Of a stretch of 64,000 bases of DNA, positions 36,637 through 45,740 are shown one piece after another. The stretch comes from an uncultured Blautia sp. (GTDB lineage Bacteria > Bacillota > Clostridia > Lachnospirales > Lachnospiraceae). The DNA is taken from NCBI GenBank assembly GCA_934424575.1, contig CAKRXU010000008.1, positions 1-64,000 of the forward strand. Direction: 5' to 3'. Under the pieces are notes generated by a model. It worked only from the letters and a program-made list of their open reading frames with translations, did not search any database and was not told where the DNA came from. How positions within the stretch are numbered: position 1 is the stretch's first letter; each line of letters opens with the position of its first letter. The position numbers and the translations under genes are program-made.

Positions 36637-37613
36637 CAAATGTGATCTATCATACGATAGCCCTGGCAGCAGGGTTTTTACTTGATCTGATATTTGGAGA
36701 TCCCAGGTGGCTGTATCATCCGGTCTGCCTGATTGGAAATCTGATCTCCGTTCTTGAAAAGGGAATCCGCAGGATCTTTCCGAAGACAAATGCAGGAGAA
36801 CTGGCTGGCGGAGTTGTGGAAACGATTCTCGTCTGTCTGTTTTCCTTTGGCGTGCCGGCTGTGCTCCTGTCTCTTCTGTACGGACATTTCCCGGTGGCGG
36901 GTGTGATCCTGGAGACATTCTGGTGCTACCAGCTCCTTGCGACCAGATCGTTAAAGGATGAGAGCATGAAGGTCTATGACCGGCTGGTAAACGGTACGAT
37001 CGAGGAGGCACGCTATGCAGTTTCCATGATCGTAGGACGTGACACCCAGGAGCTCACCGATACAGGTGTCACAAAGGCAGCCGTAGAGACTGTGGCAGAG
37101 AACTGTTCTGACGGTGTGATCGCTCCGATGATCTATATGGCGATCGGCGGCGCACCACTGATGTTTTTCTATAAAGGGATCAATACCATGGATTCCATGC
37201 TTGGCTACAAAAATGACAAGTATCTGTATTTTGGAAGATGCAGTGCCAAGCTTGATGATGTGGCAAACTTTTTTCCGGCAAGGATCTCCGGCTGGCTGAT
37301 GGTTGCGGCGGCTTTTGTCTGTGGAATGGATGGCAAAAACGCAGCAAAGATCTACCGGAGGGACAGAAGGAACCATGCAAGCCCGAACTCTGCACAGACA
37401 GAGGCGGCAATGGCAGGAGCGCTTGACGTACAGCTTGCCGGCAATGCCTACTATTTTGGCAAATTATACGAAAAACCGACGATTGGAGACCCGATCCGCG
37501 CTGTGGAACCGGAGGATATCAGACGTTCCAACCGTCTGATGTATGGAACTGCTTTTCTTGGCATTCTGATCTGTCTTATCATCCGCATCGCCGTCGGGTT
37601 CTGGATCCTGTAA
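36633..37613 (+). CDS. cbiB: Adenosylcobinamide-phosphate synthase CbiB
   Basis: This integral membrane enzyme of about 326 residues attaches the aminopropanol phosphate arm. The N-terminus (ALAAGFLLDLIFGDPRWLYHPV) and the internal blocks SDGVIAPMIYMAIGGAP and RRNHASPNSAQTEAAMAGAL are signatures. The start is uncertain. A GTG at 36633 overlaps the cbiA stop as GTGA; a GTG at 36642 is equally placed relative to AGGAAG. An ATG 18 codons upstream lies inside cbiA. Confidence 0.92.
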   Translation: MTNVIYHTIALAAGFLLDLIFGDPRWLYHPVCLIGNLISVLEKGIRRIFPKTNAGELAGGVVETILVCLFSFGVPAVLLSLLYGHFPVAGVILETFWCYQLLATRSLKDESMKVYDRLVNGTIEEARYAVSMIVGRDTQELTDTGVTKAAVETVAENCSDGVIAPMIYMAIGGAPLMFFYKGINTMDSMLGYKNDKYLYFGRCSAKLDDVANFFPARISGWLMVAAAFVCGMDGKNAAKIYRRDRRNHASPNSAQTEAAMAGALDVQLAGNAYYFGKLYEKPTIGDPIRAVEPEDIRRSNRLMYGTAFLGILICLIIRIAVGFWIL

Positions 37614-37643
37614 TACCACAACAGGCAGCAAAGGAGAAATGAA

Positions 37644-38720
37644 ATGAAACACGTACATGGGGGAAATATCTATACTTACAAAAACTGTCTTGATTTTTCT
37701 GCAAACTGTAATCCCCTTGGAACACCGGAGAGTGTCAAGCAGGCAGTCCGGGACAGTCTGGATCATCTCAAAGACTATCCGCAGGTGGGATACGCGCCGC
37801 TGAAAGAAGCAATCGCTGCCTATGAGGATGTCAAACCGGAACATATCATCTGTGGAAATGGTGCGGCGGAGCTGGTCTTTTCACTGTGTCATGCACTCAA
37901 ACCAAAGAAAGCCCTGATCCCGGTTCCGACATTTGCGGAATATGAGCAGGCACTTGAGAGTGTCGGTGCAGAGGTGGAGCATGTGCTCCTTAAAGAGAAT
38001 GAGGAATTCCGGATCCAGGATAGTTTTATTGACTGGCTGCACAAAGATCTGGATATGATTTTTTTATGTAATCCAAATAATCCGACAGGGATGCTTGCAG
38101 ACAGGGAATTTCTGTTTAAACTGCTCCGTGTCTGCCGGGAAATGGGAATTTTTCTGGTAGTGGATGAATGTTTTCAGGACTTTATCCGGGAACCGGGACA
38201 GTACAGTCTCAAGGCGCAGCTTCCGAGATATCACAATCTGTTTCTTCTCAAAGCATTTACAAAGCGTTATGCGATGGCGGGTGTGCGTCTTGGATATGGA
38301 ATTACGGAAAATAAGGAACTTCTTGAAAAGATGACGCAGGCTACACAGCCATGGAATATCTCGATTCCTGCACAGGCGGCAGGAATTGCAGCACTGAAAG
38401 AAACAGAATACGTTGAAAAAGCGAGAACTCTGATTTTTGAGGAATCTGAATTTCTGAGCAAAGAATTATACAAACTTGGAATGGATGTTTTTCCTTCACA
38501 GGCAAATTATCTGTTTTTCAAGGGTCCGGAAAATCTTTTTGAGATCTGTGTGGCGCAGAATGTTCTGATCCGCGACTGCAGTAACTATCCGGGACTTGGT
38601 AAGGGATTTTACAGAGTGGCAGTACGTACCCATGAGGAAAATGAGCGTCTGATCCAGGCAATCCATGACGGCCTCATGGAAGCAAGAAAGAAAGCACAGG
38701 AAGAAGAGGGGGAGGAATAA
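37644..38720 (+). CDS. cobD: Threonine-phosphate decarboxylase CobD
   Basis: This 358-residue fold-type I PLP enzyme, related to histidinol-phosphate aminotransferase, makes (R)-1-amino-2-propanol phosphate for the nucleotide loop. It begins HVHGGNIYTYKNCLDFSANCNPLG, has the NPNNPTGML motif and the PLP lysine in LLKAFTKRYAMAGVRLGY. Position between cbiB and cbiP supports CobD over a histidine biosynthesis role. AAGGAG precedes the ATG. Confidence 0.9.
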   Translation: MKHVHGGNIYTYKNCLDFSANCNPLGTPESVKQAVRDSLDHLKDYPQVGYAPLKEAIAAYEDVKPEHIICGNGAAELVFSLCHALKPKKALIPVPTFAEYEQALESVGAEVEHVLLKENEEFRIQDSFIDWLHKDLDMIFLCNPNNPTGMLADREFLFKLLRVCREMGIFLVVDECFQDFIREPGQYSLKAQLPRYHNLFLLKAFTKRYAMAGVRLGYGITENKELLEKMTQATQPWNISIPAQAAGIAALKETEYVEKARTLIFEESEFLSKELYKLGMDVFPSQANYLFFKGPENLFEICVAQNVLIRDCSNYPGLGKGFYRVAVRTHEENERLIQAIHDGLMEARKKAQEEEGEE

Positions 38721-38721
38721 G

Positions 38722-40245
38722 ATGGCAAAAGCGATCATGGTGCAGGGAACGATGTCAAATGCGGGCAAAAGCCTTCTGGCAGCGGGACTCTGCCGTATCT
38801 TTAAACAGGATGGATACCGTGTGGCTCCCTTTAAGTCACAGAATATGGCATTGAATTCCTTTATCACAAAAGAAGGACTGGAGATGGGAAGAGCACAGGT
38901 CATGCAGGCAGAGGCAGCCGGGATCGAACCGTCCGTCCTTATGAACCCAATCCTTCTGAAACCGACCAATGATGTGGGTTCTCAGGTCATCGTAAATGGT
39001 GAGGTACTTGGCACTATGAGTGCCAGAGATTATTTTAAATATAAGAAAAAACTTGTTCCGGACATCATGAAAGCATTTGATGCACTTGCGGCAGAAAATG
39101 ATATCATCGTGATCGAGGGTGCAGGAAGCCCTGCAGAGATCAATCTCAAAAAAGAGGATATCGTAAACATGGGAATGGCGAAGATGGCCAAAGCACCGGT
39201 CCTTCTGGTCGGAGATATCGACCGCGGCGGCGTGTTTGCGCAGCTTTACGGAACCGTGGAGCTTCTGGAAGAAGACGAGCGAAAGATGATAAAGGGCCTG
39301 ATCATCAACAAATTCCGCGGGGATAAGACGATCCTTGATCCCGGCGTGGAGATGCTGGAGAGCAAATGCAGGATTCCGGTTGTCGGTGTCGCACCGTATC
39401 TCAACATTCAGGTGGAGGACGAAGACAGCCTGACAGAGCGTTTTGACCGGCCGCAGGAAGTTGGGATGATCGATATGGCAGTCATCCGTGTGCCGAGGAT
39501 CTCCAATTTCACAGATTTTAATCCGCTGGAGAGCATACCGGGAGTTTCTCTTCGCTATGTACAGCATCCGTCCGACCTTAAGAATCCGGATGTGATCTTC
39601 CTTCCGGGAACAAAGAATACAATGGATGACCTTAAGTGGCTCCGTGAGAGCGGAATGGAGGCTCTGATCCTCAAGGCGGCAGCTTCCGGCACCCTGATCT
39701 TTGGTGTCTGCGGCGGCTATCAGATGCTGGGCGAGACCTTAAGTGATCCGCACGGTGTGGAAGCAGGAGGCTCCATGCGTGGAATGGGACTTCTGCCAAT
39801 GGATACCGTATTTGCGGAGAAAAAGACAAGGACACAGGTTACCGGACGTTTCCTTTCCCTGGAAGGCGATTATGCACCGCTTAAAGATATCGAATTTACA
39901 GGATATGAGATCCATATGGGCGAGAGCACCTGGAAAGAGGGCGCGTCTGCCAGCACCTTTACGAAGGATACCGTGACAGGAAATGAGAAGAGAGAAGGTA
40001 CGTTCTACCACAATATCTGCGGTACTTATGTGCATGGAATCTTCGACAAGGAAGAAGTTGCACTCGGTCTCGTAAAAGCGGTCGGCGACAAAAAGGGAAT
40101 CGATGTATCCGAGATGGAAGGCGTGGATTTTGCGGCATTTAAGGAGACACAGTATGACATCCTGGCAGCAGAACTGCGGAAACATCTGGACATGAAAAAA
40201 ATCTATGAGATACTGGACGAGGGAATCGAGGAGGAAAAAGCCTGA
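38722..40245 (+). CDS. cbiP: Cobyric acid synthase CbiP
   Basis: This 507-residue glutamine-dependent amidotransferase amidates the b, d, e and g side chains. It has AIMVQGTMSNAGKSLLAAGLCRIF at the N-terminus, VGDIDRGGVFAQLYGT, and a glutaminase nucleophile in IFGVCGGYQMLGE. The ATG at 38722 follows the cobD stop by one base; a purine-rich GAGGGGGAGG precedes it. Confidence 0.95.
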   Translation: MAKAIMVQGTMSNAGKSLLAAGLCRIFKQDGYRVAPFKSQNMALNSFITKEGLEMGRAQVMQAEAAGIEPSVLMNPILLKPTNDVGSQVIVNGEVLGTMSARDYFKYKKKLVPDIMKAFDALAAENDIIVIEGAGSPAEINLKKEDIVNMGMAKMAKAPVLLVGDIDRGGVFAQLYGTVELLEEDERKMIKGLIINKFRGDKTILDPGVEMLESKCRIPVVGVAPYLNIQVEDEDSLTERFDRPQEVGMIDMAVIRVPRISNFTDFNPLESIPGVSLRYVQHPSDLKNPDVIFLPGTKNTMDDLKWLRESGMEALILKAAASGTLIFGVCGGYQMLGETLSDPHGVEAGGSMRGMGLLPMDTVFAEKKTRTQVTGRFLSLEGDYAPLKDIEFTGYEIHMGESTWKEGASASTFTKDTVTGNEKREGTFYHNICGTYVHGIFDKEEVALGLVKAVGDKKGIDVSEMEGVDFAAFKETQYDILAAELRKHLDMKKIYEILDEGIEEEKA

Positions 40246-40886
40246 TGAAAGTAGAACTTGAAAATGTAAAACCGATGGATATCGAGAAGAGAAGCTTTGA
40301 GATCATCACGGAAGAACTCGGGGATACCCAGCTGATCCCGGGAACAGAACTGGTGGTGAAACGCTGCATCCATACAAGTGCAGATTTTGACTATGCCAGA
40401 AATCTCTGTTTTTCACCAGATGTCATCGAGAAGGCAATGGAAGCAATCAAAAACGGAGCCTGCATCGTCACAGACACACAGATGGCAAAATCCGGTATTA
40501 ACAAACGTGCTCTTGCCCGCTATGGCGGTGAGGTCTACTGCTTCATGTCTGACGAAGATGTTGCAAAGATCGCAAAAGAAAACGGAACCACAAGAGCGAC
40601 AGCCAGCATGGACAAAGCTGCTGCTCTCGATAAAAAGCTGATCTTCGCGATCGGAAATGCACCGACGGCACTGGTGCGTCTCTATGAACTGATCGAGGAC
40701 GGCAAACTGGATCCGGAACTGATCATCGGTGTTCCGGTAGGATTTGTCAATGTGGTGCAGTCCAAGGAACTGATCATGCAGTCCGGAGCACCGTATATCG
40801 TTGCAAGAGGACGCAAGGGCGGCAGCAATATCGCAGCCTGCATCTGCAATGCACTTTTGTACATGATCGACAATCGAAGGGATTAA
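40245..40886 (+). CDS. cbiC: Precorrin-8X methylmutase CbiC
   Basis: This 213-residue enzyme moves the C11 methyl to C12 to give cobyrinate. RCIHTSADFDYARNLCFSP contains the catalytic histidine region, and ITDTQMAKSGINKRAL and VGFVNVVQSKE are family blocks. It overlaps cbiP by one base and ends the operon. No gene for the late steps (cobU, cobS, cobT) follows. Confidence 0.95.
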   Translation: MKVELENVKPMDIEKRSFEIITEELGDTQLIPGTELVVKRCIHTSADFDYARNLCFSPDVIEKAMEAIKNGACIVTDTQMAKSGINKRALARYGGEVYCFMSDEDVAKIAKENGTTRATASMDKAAALDKKLIFAIGNAPTALVRLYELIEDGKLDPELIIGVPVGFVNVVQSKELIMQSGAPYIVARGRKGGSNIAACICNALLYMIDNRRD

Positions 40887-40888
40887 AG

Positions 40889-40925
40889 AAAAACACCTGT
40901 TCCAGAGAAAAGGAGGGACAGGTGT
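40889..40925 (-). terminator. Terminator between cbiC and pdxR
   Basis: The 11-base stem ACACCTGTTCC / GGGACAGGTGT is followed on the minus strand by GTTTTTC, so it mainly ends the pdxR transcript. Confidence 0.75.
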
Positions 40926-40935
40926 CAGGTGATCA

Positions 40936-42246
40936 TTATTTATTAAGAAGTTCTTTCAGGAGCCGGCATGCCGGGGCAAAATCGTCTGCGGGGATCGAGG
41001 AACAGGAAAGCAGGAGCGTGATCGTGTCTGCGCCTTCCTCGAGGATCAGCAGATCGAAGCCCTTCATGCGGGTTTCTTTTTTTAATTCCAGGCCGGTCCG
41101 GGCGTAGGAAACCGTCAGTGCGAGGCTTGTTCCGGCGGCACCTGTCTGGATCGTACAGTCATTGCCAAAGGTGTTTCGCACTTCGTTTTTCAGTTTTTTG
41201 AGTTTCTGTGCGTAGAGTTTCTTGAGCTTTTTGGTCTGTGAAGTCAGGTGACCGTCGCGGATAAACTGGCAGAGTGCGATCTGCTCGGCCTTGGAGGCAG
41301 TCTGGCTGTAGCGGTCTGCGACAGCAGCGTATTTTCTGGAAAGATCCGGCGGCAGGACCATGAAACTTAAGCGGATCGACGGAAGCAGCAAACGGGAAAA
41401 GGACCCGATATAAACAACTCCATGTCCGCCGGCAAGGTTAAAAAGGGACGGGGTCGGCCGCTGAAAATTGACGAATTCATTCTCAAAGTCATCCTCGATG
41501 ATCAGGCTGCCCTTCTGAGCTGCGTAATGTACCAGTTCCATACGGCGGCTGACCGGCATGATCTCGCCCCATTTGGTCATATGGGCAGGAGAAACGTAGA
41601 TGACATCACAGTCCTTGTTACGGTATCGCACGTCAAAACCATAACCTGCAAAGATCGTGCTTCCCTGCACAAAAGAAGCATTCGGGAAAGAAACGGACTT
41701 TCTGTCCCGGATCAGAGGACAGAGAAGGTTCAGAAGACTCTGCACACCGGCTCCGATCACGATATCATCGGCAGAACAGTTGACATTCCTGCGCTGTCGG
41801 ATATAGTCAGCGAGCACCTGACGGAGATCCGCCTCGCCCTGCGGTTCGCCGTAAGAGAGAAGACGGTCACTCTGGCGCAGCGCACTCTTGATATAACGCT
41901 GCCACAGATCGAAGCGAAAGCTTTCCCGGTCGACACCGTTGGAAGCAAAATCATACTGCACCGGCGGAAGATCTGCATGCCAGGAAGCGGTGGACACTGG
42001 TTTCTGGTCGGCGATACTGGTCACGTAGTAACCGCTCTGGGCACGGGCGACGATATAGCCGTCTGCAGCAAGCTGAAGGTAGGCATTCTCGATCGTGGTG
42101 CGGCTGAGTTTCAGTTCTGTGGAGCATTTACGCAGGGAAGGCATACGGCTTCCGGCAGGAATGCGATGCTCCATGATCAGATTTTTGTAATGGTCGTATA
42201 CCTGGAGATACAGGCTTTCTTTGGTGGAATGGAATGCTAGACTCAT
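40936..42246 (-). CDS. pdxR: MocR-type regulator, PdxR-like
   Basis: This 436-residue protein joins an N-terminal GntR-type winged helix (LYLQVYDHYKNLI, SRTTIENAYLQLAADGYIVARAQSGYYV) to a fold-type I aminotransferase domain that binds PLP (YVSPAHMTKWGEIMP, ; acid EDDFENEF; lysine region VYIGSFSRLLLPSIRLSFM). In that last block the usual PLP lysine (family form S-x-S-K) is read as SFSRLL, so PLP binding may be altered. It is divergent from a pyridoxal kinase gene, the classic pdxR arrangement for vitamin B6 control. The ATG at 42246 has GAGGGGA upstream. Confidence 0.88.
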   Translation of the reverse strand: MSLAFHSTKESLYLQVYDHYKNLIMEHRIPAGSRMPSLRKCSTELKLSRTTIENAYLQLAADGYIVARAQSGYYVTSIADQKPVSTASWHADLPPVQYDFASNGVDRESFRFDLWQRYIKSALRQSDRLLSYGEPQGEADLRQVLADYIRQRRNVNCSADDIVIGAGVQSLLNLLCPLIRDRKSVSFPNASFVQGSTIFAGYGFDVRYRNKDCDVIYVSPAHMTKWGEIMPVSRRMELVHYAAQKGSLIIEDDFENEFVNFQRPTPSLFNLAGGHGVVYIGSFSRLLLPSIRLSFMVLPPDLSRKYAAVADRYSQTASKAEQIALCQFIRDGHLTSQTKKLKKLYAQKLKKLKNEVRNTFGNDCTIQTGAAGTSLALTVSYARTGLELKKETRMKGFDLLILEEGADTITLLLSCSSIPADDFAPACRLLKELLNK

Positions 42247-42270
42247 AAACTGTCCCCTCAAAAATGAATA

Positions 42271-42297
42271 AAAGTGGTTATTTTTATAAATACACTT
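42271..42297. promoter_or_regulatory. Candidate PdxR site
   Basis: AAAGTGGTTA (42271-42280) resembles the AAAGTGG core that I recall for actinobacterial PdxR sites. An inverted CACTT lies 14 bases further. A second small inverted repeat, ATTCT / AGAAT, lies near 42304-42318. Both are in the pdxR/pyridoxal kinase intergenic region. Confidence 0.4.
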
Positions 42298-42350
42298 AGG
42301 TGCTATTCTAAATCAGAATATGACAAAAAGCAAGACAAGGAGACAATACT

Positions 42351-43217
42351 TTGAAGAAAATTGCAGTTCTCAATGACCTGTCCGGGATGGGAAAATGTTC
42401 CCTGACAGCAGCGATACCGGTGATCTCGGTGATGGGGGTGCAGGCATGTCCGCTTCCTACTGCTATTTTGAGTGCACAGACCGGTTTTCCGTCTTATTAT
42501 TGTGATGATTATACAGACCGTATGGATATCCTGATGGATGAATGGCAGAAGATGGATTTTCATCCGGATGGCATTTATACAGGATTCCTGGCCGATGCTG
42601 CACAGGCAGACAAGGCAGTGGATTTTATACAGAGATTTAAGAAAAAAGAAACAAAAGTCCTCGTTGATCCGGTCATGGGTGATGACGGGGAGGAATACCC
42701 GATCTATACAGAAGAACTGTGCGAAAAGATGAGAATGCTTGTCAGAGAGGCTGCAGTGATCACTCCGAATATCACGGAAGCGTTACTTCTTCTTTATGGA
42801 AGAGAAAAAATGCATACAGAATGGCAGAAGATTTCTGAATTTTCAGGAGAGGAACTTCTGGGATATGTCCAGACGATTGGCAGCCTGCTTACAGAGAAAT
42901 TTGATGTGGAAGCCGTGATCACGGGCATCAGCCATGAAGAAGATGGTGCGAAGTACATCAGCAACCTTATCTGCAAAAAAGCAGCGCAGACCTGGGTGAC
43001 AACAAAGAAAGAGGGCGGCAGCTATTCTGGTACGGGAGATCTGTTTGCCTCGATCTTGAGCGCAGGGATGGTCAAGGGGACTGATACCGCTGCCTCCGTA
43101 CAAAAGGCGGTGAATTTCCTTACAAAAGGAATTCATGATGCTGTAGAAGAAGGAACAGACCGAAATGAAGGAATCTGTTTCGAGACTTATCTCTATGAAC
43201 TTGCAGATGTAAAATAA
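42351..43217 (+). CDS. pdxY: Pyridoxal/pyridoxamine kinase
   Basis: This 288-residue ribokinase-family enzyme phosphorylates B6 vitamers. It begins KKIAVLNDLSGMGKCSLTAAIPVIS, typical of PdxK/PdxY, with VDPVMGDDGE and the catalytic region YSGTGDLFASIL near the C-terminus. Translation starts at TTG, with AAGGAG at good distance. The divergent PdxR-like regulator probably controls it in response to PLP. Confidence 0.9.
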   Translation: MKKIAVLNDLSGMGKCSLTAAIPVISVMGVQACPLPTAILSAQTGFPSYYCDDYTDRMDILMDEWQKMDFHPDGIYTGFLADAAQADKAVDFIQRFKKKETKVLVDPVMGDDGEEYPIYTEELCEKMRMLVREAAVITPNITEALLLLYGREKMHTEWQKISEFSGEELLGYVQTIGSLLTEKFDVEAVITGISHEEDGAKYISNLICKKAAQTWVTTKKEGGSYSGTGDLFASILSAGMVKGTDTAASVQKAVNFLTKGIHDAVEEGTDRNEGICFETYLYELADVK

Positions 43218-43224
43218 CAGAAAA

Positions 43225-43270
43225 ATACCCGTCGGTGGTCGCAGTCGATCGATCCGGCGGGCATTTTTTT
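43225..43270 (+). terminator. Terminator after the pyridoxal kinase gene
   Basis: TACCCGTCGG pairs with CCGGCGGGCA (two G-U pairs), followed by seven T residues. Confidence 0.8.
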
Positions 43271-43283
43271 CTTAAAGATTCTT

Positions 43284-43310
43284 GTAACTGTGAGGGTACT
43301 GAACAGTTAC
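43284..43310. repeat. Palindromic repeat, diverged copy
   Basis: A 27-base palindrome with arms GTAACTGT and ACAGTTAC. It matches the 20482 copy at 21 of 27 positions, and the arm changes are compensatory, so the palindrome is kept. It overlaps the stop of the ABC permease gene. Confidence 0.65.
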
Positions 43311-44038
43311 AGATTCTTTTTCTTATAGATAAACCAGGAGGCGATCCCTGTAAATACCAGAAGGTAAACAAGCAGGATCACAATTCCCGAAAATGCAAAG
43401 CCTTCACCGGCAGAAATGCTTCGGATCATATGGCTTGTTTGGGAAAGCGGGAGCGCGGCTACAAACTTTCCGATAAAGCCAGGAAGCTTCTCAGTGGAGA
43501 AGAAGGTATTGCAAAGATAAGCCATCGGCATGATGATGTAGTTGGAAAAACGTGGTACATCGGCGTGGTTTTTTGCAAGGAAAGAAACAACCACTCCGAT
43601 CGCAGAAAAGACTGCTCCGTTTAAGAACATCACCAGGAAGGACCATCCATTGAAGATCAGTCCTGTGTCGATCGGCAGAGTCAGGATCAGGATCACACCT
43701 CCGGCATAAAATCCACGGAGACTTCCTCCGATGATCTGGCCGGCAATAAACTGCCACAGAGGAGTCGGTGAGATCATGACCTGGTCAAATGCTTTTTCGT
43801 ACAGTCTCTGTACGTTCAGGTTCTGGGCGATCGCATTGAAACTTCCGTTCATAGTCGTCAGAGATACGACACCGGGGATCAGGAAATTCAGATAAGGCTG
43901 TCCGTGGGACGTTGTCTGGATCCCCATTCCAAATACGACAAGATACATCAGAGGCGCGATCATGGCAGCCAGGGTGATCTTGTAGAAATCTCTGCGGAAT
44001 TCTACCCATTTTTCCCATAAAATCGTTATAATTCCCAT
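43307..44038 (-). CDS. ABC-2 type transporter permease
   Basis: This 243-residue membrane protein has six hydrophobic segments and the ABC-2 export permease layout (FRRDFYKITLAAMIAPLMYLVVFGMG, PGVVSLTTMNGSFNAI, MPMAYLCNTFFSTEKLP). It pairs with the ATP-binding gene immediately upstream on the same strand. GGGAGG precedes its ATG. The substrate is unknown. Confidence 0.88.
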   Translation of the reverse strand: MGIITILWEKWVEFRRDFYKITLAAMIAPLMYLVVFGMGIQTTSHGQPYLNFLIPGVVSLTTMNGSFNAIAQNLNVQRLYEKAFDQVMISPTPLWQFIAGQIIGGSLRGFYAGGVILILTLPIDTGLIFNGWSFLVMFLNGAVFSAIGVVVSFLAKNHADVPRFSNYIIMPMAYLCNTFFSTEKLPGFIGKFVAALPLSQTSHMIRSISAGEGFAFSGIVILLVYLLVFTGIASWFIYKKKNL

Positions 44039-44051
44039 AATTGACCTCCCT

Positions 44052-44897
44052 TTATGACGGCATCAGATGACGGCCGGCACGTTCCACAAATACATCTTCC
44101 AGTGTGGTCTCACGAAGAGAAGCCTGTCCCGGGATGCCGGACAGATAATCAATAGCTTCCTGACGGCTGTGGAAATAGCGGCTGACGGTATTTCCATCCG
44201 GTCCGGGCTCATCGATCGTGTAGGCTCCAAGACTCTCGATCAGTGCGGAAGGTGTGCTGACTTCCTCAAGCTTACCGTGATCCATCAGGGCAACACGGTT
44301 GCAGAGGTTCTGGGCTTCTTCCATATAGTGTGTGGTCAGAAGAATCGTCAGGTTTTTGCCGTTCAGCTTGCGGAGAAGGTTCCACATCTGTCGTCTGGAA
44401 AGCGCGTCCATTCCGGCGGTCGGCTCATCCAGAAGAAGGATCTCCGGATCTGTAAGAAGGGCACGGCAGACCATCAGTTTACGCTTCATACCGCCGGAAA
44501 GCTTGCGGACGGTACGCCTGCGGAATTTGATCAGGTCACAGAACTCCAGAAGCTCCTCTGTACGCCGTTTGATCTCCTTGCGCGGCATAAAATAAAGCCT
44601 GCCCTGATATTCCATGATCTCGTCCATGGTCATATCCTGGCGCATGGAATATTCCTGAGTGATCACGCTGATCTTGCGTTTCAGGTCCGGGCGGTTTCGT
44701 TTCAGTGTCTGACCATCGATCAGGATCTCTCCCTTTGTAGGAAGGAGCAGGGTGGACAGAAGACTGATCGTCGTTGTCTTTCCCGCACCGTTTGGACCAA
44801 GAAGACCGAAAAACTCTCCCGTTTCAATCTTGAGATCCAGGGAATCCACGGCTGTGAAATTATCAAATGTCTTGGTCAGATTTCTGGTTTCGATCAT
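44052..44897 (-). CDS. ABC transporter ATP-binding protein (DrrA-like)
   Basis: This 281-residue ATPase has a Walker A (GLLGPNGAGKTTTISLL), ABC signature (RKLSGGMKRKLMVCRAL), Walker B (EILLLDEPTAGMD) and switch histidine (LLTTHYMEEA). It is typical of ABC-2 exporters such as DrrA. Its ribosome binding site lies inside the end of cbiL, two bases upstream, and the permease follows after 13 bases. The three genes are one transcript. Confidence 0.92.
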   Translation of the reverse strand: MIETRNLTKTFDNFTAVDSLDLKIETGEFFGLLGPNGAGKTTTISLLSTLLLPTKGEILIDGQTLKRNRPDLKRKISVITQEYSMRQDMTMDEIMEYQGRLYFMPRKEIKRRTEELLEFCDLIKFRRRTVRKLSGGMKRKLMVCRALLTDPEILLLDEPTAGMDALSRRQMWNLLRKLNGKNLTILLTTHYMEEAQNLCNRVALMDHGKLEEVSTPSALIESLGAYTIDEPGPDGNTVSRYFHSRQEAIDYLSGIPGQASLRETTLEDVFVERAGRHLMPS

Positions 44898-44899
44898 TT

Positions 44900-45586
44900 T
44901 TATTTTTTCTCCTTTGCGATGATCAGGGAATAATATCCTGCATCATCCGGAATCTCCTCAACACTTCTGTAAATATGTTCTTCTGGCATACCGCAGTTTT
45001 CGACCATCAGGACGTCACGGTCGCTCTTTGCGAGGATTTCCTTGACCTGGTTCATCTTTTTACCGGATTTCATCAGTACATAGTTGCCGGATTCGCTGAG
45101 GTCGCTGTCCAGGCGGTGAACAGCCGGCACGATATGAAGCTGCTCATTCCATTCGGAAAGAGAAATGTTCAGGCGGGCAGCAGCAGCACAGAAAGAAGTG
45201 ATCCCGCTCACCAGCTCTGTGTGATATCCGTCAGCCTCCACACGGTGCTGCAGATAGGAAAAAGTAGAGTATACACAAGGATCTCCAAGTGTCAGGAAAA
45301 CAATGTTTTTGCCCTGGTCGAGATATGCTTCCAGTGTTTTGGCTCCTTTTGCGTGGTTTTCTTCGAGTTCTTTTGCATCGTGTGTCATCGGCATGTAGAT
45401 CGGAAGAAGTTCTTTTTCTGCTAATTCCGGTACAGCCTGAACTGCGATCTTGTAGGCAACGGTTTCCTTAACGTCAGCTCCCGGTACTGCGATCACCTCA
45501 TTCTCGCGGATCATGCGGACTGCCTTCAGTGTCATTAATTCCGGATCCCCAGGTCCGACTCCTACGCCATATAATGTTCCTTTCAT
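44900..45586 (-). CDS. cbiL: Precorrin-2 C20-methyltransferase CbiL
   Basis: This 228-residue tetrapyrrole methylase begins GTLYGVGVGPGDPELMTLKAV and has VFLTLGDPCVYSTFSYLQ and VSGITSFCAAAARLNISL, which identify CbiL. It acts early in the cobalamin pathway but is separated from the main operon and read from the opposite strand. It leads an operon with an ABC exporter. AGGAGG precedes the ATG. Confidence 0.94.
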   Translation of the reverse strand: MKGTLYGVGVGPGDPELMTLKAVRMIRENEVIAVPGADVKETVAYKIAVQAVPELAEKELLPIYMPMTHDAKELEENHAKGAKTLEAYLDQGKNIVFLTLGDPCVYSTFSYLQHRVEADGYHTELVSGITSFCAAAARLNISLSEWNEQLHIVPAVHRLDSDLSESGNYVLMKSGKKMNQVKEILAKSDRDVLMVENCGMPEEHIYRSVEEIPDDAGYYSLIIAKEKK

Positions 45587-45646
45587 TAGTAAAAAACCTC
45601 CTGATATTTAAAAATATTGATTGATATAATTACTCACATTCTTTTT

Positions 45647-45698
45647 ATTATACTAAAAGCTTATATAGTTTGCAATGTGTGATTTGCTGTGCTATAGT
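45647..45698. promoter_or_regulatory. Divergent promoters sharing one -35 hexamer
   Basis: TTGCAA (45670-45675) is self-complementary and serves both strands. On the minus strand a 17-base spacer leads to TATAAT (45647-45652) for cbiL. On the plus strand a 17-base spacer leads to TATAGT (45693-45698) for the exported protein gene at 45741. RNA polymerase could engage only one at a time. Confidence 0.7.
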
Positions 45699-45740
45699 AT
45701 TTTTCAGAAAAGAAAGAGATGAAACGGAGTTTGAAGTACG

